Positions 45,860-56,725 of a DNA stretch of 64,000 nt are shown one piece after another. Positions within the stretch are counted from its first letter, which is position 1. Every line of letters begins with the position of its first letter. Where the stretch lies: the NCBI RefSeq assembly GCF_035046485.1, contig NC_085138.1:294234256-294298255 (forward strand), given 5' to 3'. The position numbers and the translations under genes are program-made. The stretch is from Aedes albopictus. Taxonomy: Eukaryota; Arthropoda; Insecta; Diptera; Culicidae. The notes below the pieces were generated by a model that made no database searches, was not told the origin of the DNA, and was given only the letters and a program-made list of their open reading frames with translations.

Positions 45860-46730
45860 AGAGAACAATGTCAATGGCGCCGGCTACAAGGATGAAAAGG
45901 GACTTTTGATTGGAAGCTCGGTACGTAGAACTGCAGATCTCATAAACTTCATCAGGAGCACCCGTATACTCGTCCGATCGAGATGCTCTACCCGACACAA
46001 CTGTGCTAACGACTATAAACTTTCGCACCTGGCAGTACGGTCAACCATTCCGGCTTTAACTGAGCAAGCACAGCACTGGAGAATGTTGATTGGATTACAA
46101 TATTTTGGGTTGCCAAATGGTGACTGATGGTGGAACAATTACTGACCTACGTGAATTGACCAAGAACACTAGGATTGATTTTGAGAAATTTATGAAAAAA
46201 CTGTACTGTATGCCAGTTAAACGTGGTGTGTATCATTGAAGACCGCTCAACGTGTACTGTAACAAGTGATACCTGTGATATGGTGGCCTGATAGCTGGAT
46301 CTCCAACTTCATCGTTGATGTCATTGAAAGTCGTTAGCAACAGTAATTCGGGAGCGAAAGTGGAGGTGGGTCGCTAACACTCTACACCTGTACAGAAACA
46401 AAACCTGTAAATAACTGTGTGAACACATAACACATCAGGACATCGTAGCATAGACAATAGACATGCTCACAGCACAGGCATCTAATTAAAACAGTCGATG
46501 AAAATTTGATCTGGCCACATGATGGAAATTTTTCATAACGGCCTTTTGCACCATGATGTGTGCACCCATGGTCGGAAAAAAGTTCTCATACCTATCACTT
46601 CTTACAAGAGCATTCACAACCTCAAGGTCGAGTAAAAGCAACTTCTTTCATCATAATGCATCACGAATCAGTAATCTGCCCAGATTACTGAATAGCAAAC
46701 AATGTAAAATCATATTGATCACTTTTTATT
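45860..46730. other. Unassigned intergenic stretch
   Basis: Short frames (for example 45813-46127, encoding KGLLIGSSVRRTADLINFIR) are not assignable, though FLIGS-like wording hints at old endonuclease debris. No inverted repeats or exon signals that I could bound. Confidence 0.3.
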
Positions 46731-47199
46731 ACTCATCGTTTACAACAAGAGTCATACACCTGTTGGCAGCACTGCACCCTCGACGAATGCTTGTTGGCGA
46801 CTCCCAAAGAGCTCGCCCATATACATACATCCAAGCACGGCACATCACATCGTCCGTCGAACGGCATTTACATGTGTATATCTGCCGGAGGCACCACTGA
46901 GCAACACACTTCAAATCCAATTTCGTTCCACAATGTAGGTACGACGGACGACACGGCAACCGTAGTGGGTAGAACACTTATACAGCACACATCTACGCGG
47001 GGAATCCAGTCCCATGGACCAGCAGAGGCAGTAGTGGTCTCGTCAGCTACCACCAGTGTAGTCAGCAGTCAGCATACGACGGCAACAGAGGCCACCACTG
47101 TGGTTCGTTCGTGTGGCGTCGGATTGAAGTGGAATAACTACCTTCATTTGTGCTGAATGGAAAACTGAAACTGGACATTCTACTGATTACTTTCGGAAC

Positions 47200-48048
47200 T
47201 GGAACCGTGGCCACCATAGCGGTGCAGGTTGTGGGCCGCCCGAATATTGATTGGAATTTTCCCGGAAGTGTTCGGTTATAGGCCGGAAGATGTGTACGTG
47301 TACAATTGAGTGAAATGGGAGACTAGATTTGGTTACATGCTATGCTGGATTGCCTCAACACCGTCCATAATATCACTAATGAATTGTGAAAATAGTTTCA
47401 ATTTTACGCAGTTTCAGTGGGTAATAAGCGAATGATACGTAGCGAAAAGTGATCGAAGAGCCCCGAATGTTGGAAGCAAACCACCACCAGGGCAAGAGCG
47501 AAAAGATGTAATTTTCGGAACGGCCAGCGAGCCACTACAGAAGAAGAAAAGTGATTGTCCAATTCCGAACCAACAAAGTGGAGAAGAGTGTGGGGTGTCT
47601 GTGTGATGTCAAAACGAAGTAACTAAACAGCAAAAAAAGTGTACGGAACAAAGTGCGGACGCAGAGGAAGTAGAAGAAGCAGAATTGACCGCAAGTGGAC
47701 TGGATGGAGGAGAGCTGGAGATTGGACACGAAAACCAAGTGCATAATACATACACAAAAATAAAAACGGTGCGACGACGTAAACATTGCGTGGTAAATTT
47801 CCTTTACTTCAGTCCTAGTGTTTTGTGGTGTGATTCGTTAACTCATTGCGTGTACGGGAAACAGTTTATAATTGAACAAAATAAAGCGGCCTCGGAAAGC
47901 AGTGTCCATAAATCGATCGTGTGCACTAATATCGATAATTGCAGAGGAGTAAATTTTTGCACAGTTTACGAACAGAAGAAGGTGATTACCCTTGAATGCG
48001 ACCATCGTAACATGCATAGAGCTATACGTTGTAATATCGTTCATACAG
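47200..48048 (+). other. Putative 5' leader exon ending at a donor
   Basis: The region is non-repetitive, with leader-like texture (GAAAAGTGATCGAAGAG, AACAAAGTGGAGAAGAGTG) and a donor CATACAG|GTAACT at 48048/48049. A frame open through 47643-48125 lacks an early ATG, so it is probably untranslated. The GC-richer 46750-47160 just before it, with long frames on both strands, may be its promoter region. Possibly an alternative first exon of the same gene as 36430-36942. Confidence 0.35.
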
Positions 48049-48554
48049 GTAACTTTACACACCGTGGCGTTGTTGTAATGTCTAGACTGAAACACAGACA
48101 AGGTTGTCTTCAATGTTTCGTTTAATGAGAAAGAAACTTTATTGGGCACTGGATTTTATATTTCTTTAGCGGTTGAACTACAACTATTCCTTTCACCAAG
48201 TCAACTGACCTTCCGAAAGTAAACATTTAAAATAAAAAATAATAATGTAAAGGAAGCTTCATAGAAGTGTGTAAAATTGAGCAATTAGTTGTTTTTTTTT
48301 TTTAAATTTAGCAATCCAACACCAGCAACAGAATTGATAGTACACATTAGTAGGTAAATATAGATAGACCTTACTGCGACTAAAATGCATTTTCGAAAAA
48401 TGTGCAAAAAGATTAAAATCAATTCAAAATTTTTATGTAAGCGCGCGAATGATAACAAGTCGGCAAACATCAAATAAATATTAATGAAAACTGTTTAAGG
48501 AGAAACATCAGAGGATACAAATATGACTGCCACAATGGCCGACTTGGACCCCTA

Positions 48555-48960
48555 CACTGAAATAAATTTTGTTGTTGTTTCCACCGAATCCATGGTAAAA
48601 TTAAGAACTGTACCAACAATTTTCAACCGAATGCAAAATTCTGTTAATTGTACTGAAACATTGTCAATATTACCATGCGTGAAGTACCATTGACTAAAAA
48701 CATTCTTGATGTTACTATTTTGACATTGTATTTTAGACCATGTTTATCTAAGACGCGCAACATTCAAGTCTACATGGTCGAAATTACAATGCCCAAATAG
48801 TAGAACCAAGAATGTTTATAGTCAACAGTAATACACGCATGGTAATATTGACAATGTTTCAGTACAATTAACAGAATTTTGCATTCGGTTGAAAATTGTT
48901 GGTACAGTTCTTAATTCTACCATGGATTCGGTGGAAACGACAACAAAATTTATTTCAGTG
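48555..48960. mobile_element. TA-flanked foldback MITE, CACTGAAATAAATTTTG ends
   Basis: TA at 48553-48554 and 48961-48962. CACTGAAATAAATTTTGTTG is perfectly inverted at the right end. Arms of about 195 bp pair through TCCATGGTAAAATTAAGAAC and CAATTTTCAACCGAATGCAA. The flanks GCCACAATGGCCGACTTGG and CTCACG match an empty site at about 61387-61420. Confidence 0.9.
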
Positions 48961-49023
48961 TACTCACGTTTTCAAGAGCACCAATCTTTGAAATCGTAAA
49001 CAAATGCGCTCGATTTGGAAAAG

Positions 49024-49192
49024 CTGCCTGGTTTGGTGGTTAGAACACAAGACTATCACGCCGAGGACCTGGGATCGAATCTCACTCTCGACATACTCAC
49101 ATAATGTGAGTTCTTCCTTCGGAAGGGAAGTAAAGCGTGGGTCCCGAAATGAACTAGCCTAGGGTTAAAAATCTCGTTAATACAGACAAAAA
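49024..49192 (+). mobile_element. tRNA-derived SINE, second family
   Basis: GGTTTGGTGGTTAGAACACA and the B-box region GGATCGAATCTCAC at the head, TTCTTCCTTCGGAAGGGAAG and GGGTCCCGAAATGAACTAGC in the body, A-rich tail. Aligns along its length to 17378-17559. Confidence 0.8.
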
Positions 49193-49495
49193 AATGCCTC
49201 TTTTTGCAAGTGAGCAAAGCCAAGATAAACAAGTGCAGCTTGGTTCGATGTTTCGTTCGTCAGATTTGTACCTCTAAAGTTAGTATGGAAAATTGCAATG
49301 GGATTTCTTGATATTCCACCTTAAAGCGATGTGGGGCGCCATCACAAATCATCAATCATTGTCCTCAAACTTTGCAGATGCAAATCTCAGGCTCTGCTGG
49401 CTGTATGAAATGGTTTGAAAAATTGATCGTTCTCCCTTCCCATTCATTTCCAGTTTCCTGAGGGGAGTACCTGAGGGTACAGTTGGATTAACGTC

Positions 49496-51334
49496 TGTAA
49501 CGTTTAAGTTTGATTTGGGCCCGTATCACTATTATTCGTTCAAGATAGAATAAAAGAGTTATAAGAAACTATGAAAAACAACACAAATGAGTTCACCATC
49601 TCGCTCCGTGCAATTTCGAGCGCTAACGGCCAATTCGAATCACCCCAAGCAATTATACCGACAATCGCTCCAGTCCGACAACCAAACAGCTGTCATTCGT
49701 AGTTTGCTTCCCACAGAGCGGACCGCACACACACATTCTCGCTCAAGCCTTAGTCAGCGGGAGGCAAAAAAAGAAGTCCCGTTGGAGTGAACTGGCAAAC
49801 GGCTCATTCCGAACCGACCGCCATCGTGAAAAGTGTGTTAAAAAGAACGCGCCGCGAGTGAAAAGTTTTTGGGTCCTACGGAAGTGGGAGCAACGAGAGC
49901 ATTTAAAAGGAAGGATACCGTTTCCCAGCTCAGCAAGGGCATTCCCGTTAAGGTGTAGATTGCTCTCCACGTCAAAAGCACGTCCGCGAAAAGGACGCGT
50001 CGAGTCGCGCAGAACCACGTGCGAAGATCCATCAGGGAACCGGTTTGGTTAGGCCTGGCTGGGACCGCAGGAAGCCGTGCTCCTCAGAGCAGTATTGCAT
50101 CAAGAAAACGGTCGGGGTTCGACGAACCGACGCTGGCTGATTCGAACGGAGCAAGGCTCGATCCACAAGGCGATCACAACGAGGTTAGGATCGGCGTCCA
50201 AAAGCAGATCCCATCCGGTGAGTACTGACAGTCTAGCAAGAAGAAGGCCCTCATATTGATTTTCGTCGTTATGCTAGATATCGTCGTCCGGAAGCTGTGG
50301 CCGCACAAGTAACACTTTCAGAAAGCGTACTTCCGTGAAGGAAACGGGCCTCCTCGACAGAGTTAGTTCCGTGGACTGAATACTAGGCGGTCAAAAGTCG
50401 GCATCCGTTGGCGGAGATTACGCGGAGACACAAGCGCGTCCAGAAACGAGTCCTTTTGTGCTTTCCAGACAGAGCGACAGCGATCGGAACGGCGGTGTAG
50501 GAGAGGACGTTTCTTGGATCGGAGTCGTGACAGGGCGAATGTTCATCGGTGAGTACGACCCCGTTCGGAAAGGCGAAGTATAAGCAAGCTAATCTTACAT
50601 TGCCCTCAGACTAATCACGAGAGCGGTCAGATCTGAGACGCAATAATCGTCAGTTGGAACACTACACGATCATCGGCCGCTGCCCGCCCGGACCTAGGCG
50701 GCGAATCGGCACGAAATCGGTCAATACGGTACCTTCCTGGACGAGATAGGAAGATCCACGGTCACGTCAGCGTCAACCAAATCAACGCAACGGAAAACCC
50801 CTTTTAAGGGTAAGACATCCATTTCCAAGATTGTCGGTCGGAGCAAAACCTAACTTTCCGTACGACAGGGTTTTTCTTATTGACTGTCTTTCAGCTTCGA
50901 CGTAGCCGCGACAGACCGAGTTCGTACCTCTGGATCGATCGCCGGATTCGAACGTCCAAAGCAGATTCCGAACCTGGTCGACACCAGGGGTCAGCCTGAA
51001 ATCAGCATGAGCGGACGAGCGACGGATCGTCCCACTGCCGAAGGGGCGCGTAAATTGTCGGGATTCGATGCGGCCAGAAGATACTAGTTCCGGTGCCGTG
51101 AGTACCCGTTATTAGGCTTAAGCGAAAATGAATATGTTTAGCACCTAAGAAAATCAATCAAAGGCCTTTGAGGGTAGGAAGTTTAGGAAGGAGGAGTGCA
51201 AAGATGTTTGGCAATACAGATTGTTAAAATGAACTACACGTTTTGTGATTTCGTTGGTGTCTTGGCCCTTTAGTGTCTGCTTTGTGTTTCGCTTCGGTGG
51301 TTTTCGCTCTACCCCTACCGGGAAACTTGCAACA
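49496..51334 (+). repeat. 5' LTR (1839 bp) of Ty3/gypsy element
   Basis: Starts TGTAACGTTTAAGTTTGATT and ends GGGAAACTTGCAACA. A target copy CGTC precedes it (49492-49495). It contains AATAAAAGAG near 49550 and three GTGAGTAC motifs (50218, 50550, 51096). The LTR is unusually long for gypsy elements. The only difference from the 3' LTR that I found is one A in an A-run near 49770. Confidence 0.95.
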
Positions 51335-51335
51335 C

Positions 51336-51346
51336 TGGCGCCCAAC
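51336..51346 (+). promoter_or_regulatory. Primer binding site, tRNA-Lys type
   Basis: TGGCGCCCAAC starts one base after the LTR end and is complementary to the 3' end of insect tRNA-Lys(CUU) (…GTTGGGCGCCA). Eleven bases pair; the following TGAAAATCC does not, as in gypsy itself. Confidence 0.85.
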
Positions 51347-51482
51347 TGAAAATCCACATTTAAACTACCGTTTAGCGATTTTTTGGTTTGTGATCAAAAT
51401 TTTTTGGTTTTGTGCTTTTTGGTTATCCGGCCTACGATAACCAATATAATATTAACCCTTACGCATTAAATTCGAAATAAAA

Positions 51483-53645
51483 ATGGACTTTACCCATTTG
51501 ACTGATGAAGAAGTAAACTACGAGTTGGCTTTACGCCACGTAGTAAACCTTGGACCCACTACACATAGAGGCAAGGTTCTTCGCCTCAAGGCCCTAATAC
51601 AAGAAGAGTCCTTGAGAGATAGTAAGCCTACTAGCTCAGACCATGTCATGAGCACACAATCCAACCTAGAGCAATGTGAATCTCAAGTTCACCAGCTGCA
51701 CATTGGCGCAGAAGCGGCCATCCGCACAGCCGATAGCGTAGCTTTAAACCAAATACGAACACGTCTTTACCACTATCGTGATCGATTACTGTTGATCCGT
51801 CCTCCAAACGAACTGCGGGAAACTCACGCAATGCTGTCAGTGCATGTCGACGTGCTTCTAAATAAAGTGAACGGGACAAGTGTAGTGAACGGTGTGCCAA
51901 GAAGTGAAAGTGTAGTCAGTCAAGCAACGTCAACCGGAGCCATACGAAGGAACAACGGTGGAGAGGAAGGAGCAGTAGGTGGCGAAACGGACGCCACGAT
52001 TCCAGTGGGCGACGCTTCCAGGCAAGAAACCACACCACCACCAGTGACGTCTTTCTCCGGTGGACAAGGACGAGGATTGCTGTTCTCTAGTTCATTCCGA
52101 GCGCTAGACAACGAATACGCAGGGGAGACACAGCCTAGACAACGGAACACCTCACCACCGCCTCCCTATCTTCCCCGGGAGCGAGAAACATGGAACCGTC
52201 CAGCCCCAGAAGCACAGTTACGAGAAGTTCAGGAGCTGCAAGCGAGAATAGCGGAGATGCAGGAAAGAGAACAGCGGACGCGTGAAGAAAACTATCGAAT
52301 GCGAGACGACCTGGAGCGGCTAATCCGGCGAGATCGACCAGCACCGGAACGAGCGGACGATCGCCGAATACAGAAGGCGGTGCACAACTGGCCTTTCAAG
52401 TTTCGCGGCGAGAAGGACACTACATCACTCAACGTGTTTCTAGATCGCGTGGAGACATTCGCGAGGTCGGAAGGCATGAGCGACGCCACACTCCTGAGTT
52501 CGATCAAGCATCTACTCCAGGAGGACGCAATCGACTGGTACTCACGAGCAACGTCGCAGAACCTGTTGCGGACTTGGGACCAGTTCAAGCGGGAGATCAG
52601 AAGGGAATTCCTGCCGAGCGGATACTCCCAAATTCTGCGTCTGGAAGCCAGCTTTCGATTTCAAGGAAGGGAGGAATCCTTTGCGAAGTTCTACCGAGAT
52701 ATTTCAGCGCTTTTCCGCTTTGTCGATCCACCAATTCCAGACGACGAAAAGTTCTTTCTGGTGAAGAAGAACATGAACGAGAACTACGCAGCCATCGTCA
52801 CAGCAGCGAGGCCTCGTTCACTGGAAGAAATGGTGGAAGTCTGCACCGGATACGACGAGACGAGGATGCTTCTGAACAGGCAGCGCAGGATTCCCATTCC
52901 GCACAGCGCGCTTCTGGAACCGAACTTCGCTACGCCAGTAGTAACCAGCAGACCACCACCGGTTCAGCATCACCAACAGTCACAGCGGTTCAACAGAGTT
53001 CACGCCGTGGAGGTGGAAGAAGGCGCATTCGAGCACGAAGCAGCGGAGGTAGGACCAGAAGACAATTGGCAGCACAACATCGACGAACTGATGGAGCAAG
53101 TCAACGCGTTGAAGTTGAACATTGAGCGGAGATCTGCGAGACCAAGCTTTGCCGCACGCGACGAAAGGCAGCCAAGGCCAACGGATAGGTACAACCGGAC
53201 AGAGGCTGACGTCCTGCGAGTAGCGCGGCAGTACACAAGAGAGGCGCAAACCGCGGCACAGCAGCAGCGGTCGCAAACCGCATCATACCAGACTCGGCTA
53301 CCACAACAACAGCAAGAACAGCCGCTAAGAGCACAGGGCTGGCAAGCACGACAGTGGATGCCAAGCTCGGATCAGAGCGACAATAACCAAAGAACTCAAC
53401 GTCTGCTGCCAGAACCAGCCAGGCAACGGGAAGATCGCCAGATACAACAGGAAGAAGCTACGAACGGCCAACGAATAGCAATGCTTTGCTGGAACTGCGA
53501 CGAGGAGGGTCACAGGTTCATGGACTGTCCGAAGCCGCAAGCCATCCTATTCTGCTACCGTTGTGGAAGGAAAGGCTACTCGTTGCGCAGTTGCTTCACG
53601 TGCCGCATGGACGCGGTAAACTACCAAGCGGAGAACCAGCAGTAG
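51483..53645 (+). CDS. gag: Retrotransposon Gag with two zinc knuckles
   Basis: 720 residues from the first ATG after the primer site. Gag packages element RNA into virus-like particles. A SAP-like N terminus (HLTDEEVNYELALR) is followed by a Pro/Thr-rich linker, a coiled coil at about 241-285 (REVQELQARIAEMQEREQRT), a retrotransposon Gag capsid domain at about 300-460 (WPFKFRGEKDTTSLNVFLDR, AIDWYSR, FKREIRREFLP) and a Gln-rich region. The nucleocapsid has two knuckles: C669-X2-C672-X4-H677-X4-C682, canonical, and C691-X2-C694-X4-Y699-X4-C704, where Tyr replaces His. Pol overlaps its last 160 bases or more in the -1 frame. Confidence 0.93.
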   Translation: MDFTHLTDEEVNYELALRHVVNLGPTTHRGKVLRLKALIQEESLRDSKPTSSDHVMSTQSNLEQCESQVHQLHIGAEAAIRTADSVALNQIRTRLYHYRDRLLLIRPPNELRETHAMLSVHVDVLLNKVNGTSVVNGVPRSESVVSQATSTGAIRRNNGGEEGAVGGETDATIPVGDASRQETTPPPVTSFSGGQGRGLLFSSSFRALDNEYAGETQPRQRNTSPPPPYLPRERETWNRPAPEAQLREVQELQARIAEMQEREQRTREENYRMRDDLERLIRRDRPAPERADDRRIQKAVHNWPFKFRGEKDTTSLNVFLDRVETFARSEGMSDATLLSSIKHLLQEDAIDWYSRATSQNLLRTWDQFKREIRREFLPSGYSQILRLEASFRFQGREESFAKFYRDISALFRFVDPPIPDDEKFFLVKKNMNENYAAIVTAARPRSLEEMVEVCTGYDETRMLLNRQRRIPIPHSALLEPNFATPVVTSRPPPVQHHQQSQRFNRVHAVEVEEGAFEHEAAEVGPEDNWQHNIDELMEQVNALKLNIERRSARPSFAARDERQPRPTDRYNRTEADVLRVARQYTREAQTAAQQQRSQTASYQTRLPQQQQEQPLRAQGWQARQWMPSSDQSDNNQRTQRLLPEPARQREDRQIQQEEATNGQRIAMLCWNCDEEGHRFMDCPKPQAILFCYRCGRKGYSLRSCFTCRMDAVNYQAENQQ

Positions 53646-56600
53646 AGGGGAGCAGCTCTCCGCAAAATCTCGGAGACCCCTCCGATATCCCGGAATTTCA
53701 AAACCTCAACTCGATCATTATCAACCCCGGAAGTGACAATCGACCACACGCCGTCATATCAGTGCTGGGCAAGGAGTTAACAGCTTTGCTGGATAGCGGA
53801 GCAAACTGCTCCCTACTAGGAGGAAAAAGAGTCGAGCTGGCGGAAGACTGCGGTTTGCAGAAAGGAAACGTCAGCGGCGGAATAAAAACGGCGGACGGCA
53901 CAAGACACAACATTTCGCATTTCGTCTATCTCCCAATAGTGTATAACAACCGCAACGAAGTTCTTCCAGTGCTTTTGGTACCTTCGATTCCAGACTGCGT
54001 CATCCTAGGAATGAACTTCTGGGAAAAGTTTGGCGTCAAAGCGGTGTGTTGCACACTAGAAGCGAAGCAGGAAGACCAGATCAGCGAAGACCAGGAGATG
54101 AAGCAGCTCAATCCCGAACAACAACGGCGCCTAGAGCAGGCGATCCATAAGTTTCCGAAAGCGGTAGAGGGAAGACTAGGACGGACGAAGCTGTACGAGC
54201 ATCGAATCGATGTGGGGAATGCACCGCCCCGTAAACAACGGCATTACCCTATGTCGCCGTATGTTCTACAGGAGGTCAACAAGGAGATCGACCGGATGAT
54301 AGCGCTGGACGTCATTGAGGAGGCGCAGTTCTCGCCATGGAACAATCCGCTGGTCGCCGTCAAGAAGAAAACTGGGCAGTATCGCGTCTGTCTGGACGCG
54401 CGGCACCTCAACTCCATCATGGTGAACGAGGGCTATCCGATACCCCAGATTGCAGCGATCACCAACAACCTCCGAAGCAGCAAATACATTTCTTCGATCG
54501 ATCTCAAGGATGCCTTCTGGCAGCTACCACTTCATCCAGGTTCGAGACAACTGACAGCCTTCACCGTTCCATCCAGAGGCCACTTCCAATTCAAGGTGGT
54601 GCCTTTCGGGCTGTGTACGGCAAGTCAAGCCCTAGCGAGACTTATGACCCACCTATTCGCCGATCTAGAACCGCTGGTATTCCATTACCTAGACGACATC
54701 ATCATCTGTTCCGAGACATTCGAAGAGCATATCGCTCTGCTCGAAGAAGTAGCCCGCCGGCTACGCCAAGCGAATCTCACGATTTCATCGGAGAAGTCCA
54801 AGTTCTGCCGGAAGAGCATGAAGTACCTAGGCTACGTGATCGACGAGCAAGGTTGGCGAGTAGACGACGAGAAGATCCAAGCGATCGTACAATTCCCGAC
54901 TCCAACAACGCGCAAAGAAGTGCAGCGATTTCTCGGTGTTTGCAACTGGTACCGACGCTTCATCGCTGGTTTCTCGCAGCTAGCAGCTCCGCTAACAAAC
55001 TTGACGTCAGGGAAGACCAAGTTCCGTTGGAATCCGATAGCTGAAGAAGCGTTCCTAAAGCTGAAAGCAGCTCTGGTTTCGGCACCGGTACTGGCGATGC
55101 CGGACTACAGCAAACCGTTCGCCATAGCGTGCGATGCCAGCGACACAGCAATCGGAGCAGTGCTAACGCAGGAGATCAACGGCGAGGAACATCCCATCAG
55201 CTACTTCTCGCAGAAGTTGTCAGCGTCGGAGAGAAAGTACTCGGTCACGGAGCGGGAGTGCCTCGCAGTGATCCGAGCGATCGAGAAGTTTAGAGGCTAC
55301 GTAGAAGGAATCCGGTTCATTGTCCACTGTGACCATGCAGCACTCAGCTACCTGAAGTCGATGAAGAACCCGACGGCTTTGATGAGCCGGTGGCTGTTGC
55401 GTCTGAACGCGTTTGATTTCGAGATCCGGTACAGGAAGGGTTCCATCAACGTTGTTCCAGATGCTCTCTCGAGGACGGTGGCAGAAGCAGTCTTCACGGT
55501 AGACCAAGTCCTGGATCCGTGGTACAAGAAGCTGGTGGACAGAGTAAAGAGCGAAGGAGATAAGTTCCCAGACTTCCGCATAGCAAACGACACGCTATTC
55601 AAGAACTGTCGTTGCAAGGATGAAGTGGGAGCAGTTTACCACAAGTGGAAGCAAGTCGTTCCGAAAGAAGAGAGGTTCCAGCTAATCCGAAGATTCCACG
55701 ACGAACCGGCAGCAGCGCATCTTGGTTTCTACAAGACCTGGCACAAGCTACAAGCCCACTACTACTGGCCACAGATGCAACAGGAGATTCACGATTACGT
55801 TATGAACTGTTCGACCTGCAAAGCGTGCAAGGCACCGGGGAAAAGAATGATGCCGCAAATGGGAAACCCGAAGCCGGCGAAGACTCCTTGGGAGATGATA
55901 TCGGTAGACTTTGTCGGTCCGCTCACACGTTCCAAGCGAGGAAACACAGTGCTGTTGGTAGTAGTCGACTGGGTCAGCAAGTATGTGATCGTCAAGCCGA
56001 TGCGTACAGCGGATTCGCAGAAGATGGTGGAGTTCCTGGAAGAAGAAGTTTGTCTGAAGTTCTCTCGGCCGCGGCTGATACTGTCTGATAACGGGAAGCA
56101 GTTCGAATCGATGGTCTTCAAATCCTGGCTGGCAAAGCACAAAATCGGCCACATGAAGACAGCGTTTTACTGTCCGCAGGTCAATAACGCCGAACGCGTC
56201 AACCGCGTCGTAGTAACCTGCATCCGGGCATTGTTGGACGGCGATCATCGAGAGTGGGACGAAAAGTTACCGGCGATCACGGCGGCGATAAACGCTGCTC
56301 GGCACGAGGCGACGGGCGTCAGTCCACACGAAGCCAACTTCGGACGGAACCTGTTGCTGCACACGGATCTATACACGCAGCAGGAGCTCAACACGCCAGA
56401 AGACCCGAAGGTAGCGCAGGATCTGCGACTCTCTGCGATTCGTCGAATCCAAAAGCTTATCATCGAGCGGATTAAGAACAGCCACCAGCGGGCAAAGCAG
56501 CGATACAACCTTCGCACAAGAGCAGTAGCGTTCAAAGTCGGAGACCTGGTTTGGCGGCGATCGTTCGTACTCTCCTCGAAAGCGGACCAAATCAACAGCA

Positions 56601-56725
56601 AGCTCGAGCCGAAATTCGTTCCGGCAGTTGTCAAGGAGATCATCGGGACGAACCTGTACGTGTTAGAAGATGTTCTGAGCGGCAAGAAGGGAAGATACCA
56701 CGCGAAGGACATCAAGGCGGACTAA
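53486..56725 (+). CDS. pol: Retrotransposon Pol: protease, RT, RNase H, integrase
   Basis: Open for 1079 codons counted from 53486, probably made as a Gag-Pol fusion by -1 frameshifting, so no own start is needed. Protease active site DSG at about 103 (LLDSGANCS). RT catalytic residues D339 (SSIDLKDAF) and YLDD at 401-404. RNase H D550, E591, D616, D659. Integrase zinc finger H738, H745, C775, C778 and catalytic D808, D868, E903, giving the D,D35E spacing. The C terminus has a chromodomain-less end with a degenerate GPY/F-like module (LEPKFVPAVVKEIIGTN). All key residues are present and no frameshifts are seen, so the copy may be active. Confidence 0.95.
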   Translation: MLELRRGGSQVHGLSEAASHPILLPLWKERLLVAQLLHVPHGRGKLPSGEPAVEGSSSPQNLGDPSDIPEFQNLNSIIINPGSDNRPHAVISVLGKELTALLDSGANCSLLGGKRVELAEDCGLQKGNVSGGIKTADGTRHNISHFVYLPIVYNNRNEVLPVLLVPSIPDCVILGMNFWEKFGVKAVCCTLEAKQEDQISEDQEMKQLNPEQQRRLEQAIHKFPKAVEGRLGRTKLYEHRIDVGNAPPRKQRHYPMSPYVLQEVNKEIDRMIALDVIEEAQFSPWNNPLVAVKKKTGQYRVCLDARHLNSIMVNEGYPIPQIAAITNNLRSSKYISSIDLKDAFWQLPLHPGSRQLTAFTVPSRGHFQFKVVPFGLCTASQALARLMTHLFADLEPLVFHYLDDIIICSETFEEHIALLEEVARRLRQANLTISSEKSKFCRKSMKYLGYVIDEQGWRVDDEKIQAIVQFPTPTTRKEVQRFLGVCNWYRRFIAGFSQLAAPLTNLTSGKTKFRWNPIAEEAFLKLKAALVSAPVLAMPDYSKPFAIACDASDTAIGAVLTQEINGEEHPISYFSQKLSASERKYSVTERECLAVIRAIEKFRGYVEGIRFIVHCDHAALSYLKSMKNPTALMSRWLLRLNAFDFEIRYRKGSINVVPDALSRTVAEAVFTVDQVLDPWYKKLVDRVKSEGDKFPDFRIANDTLFKNCRCKDEVGAVYHKWKQVVPKEERFQLIRRFHDEPAAAHLGFYKTWHKLQAHYYWPQMQQEIHDYVMNCSTCKACKAPGKRMMPQMGNPKPAKTPWEMISVDFVGPLTRSKRGNTVLLVVVDWVSKYVIVKPMRTADSQKMVEFLEEEVCLKFSRPRLILSDNGKQFESMVFKSWLAKHKIGHMKTAFYCPQVNNAERVNRVVVTCIRALLDGDHREWDEKLPAITAAINAARHEATGVSPHEANFGRNLLLHTDLYTQQELNTPEDPKVAQDLRLSAIRRIQKLIIERIKNSHQRAKQRYNLRTRAVAFKVGDLVWRRSFVLSSKADQINSKLEPKFVPAVVKEIIGTNLYVLEDVLSGKKGRYHAKDIKAD

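Noticed and set aside
46791..47156. 121-codon Thr/Ser-rich frame as a secreted protein
   Set aside because: No initiator or signal peptide fits. Both strands are open here because of base composition, and the following sequence looks like an untranslated leader.
49587..50259. Short frames inside the LTRs, repeated at 59264-59935
   Set aside because: The same frames occur in both LTRs, overlap each other on both strands and show no domain. They are regulatory LTR sequence.
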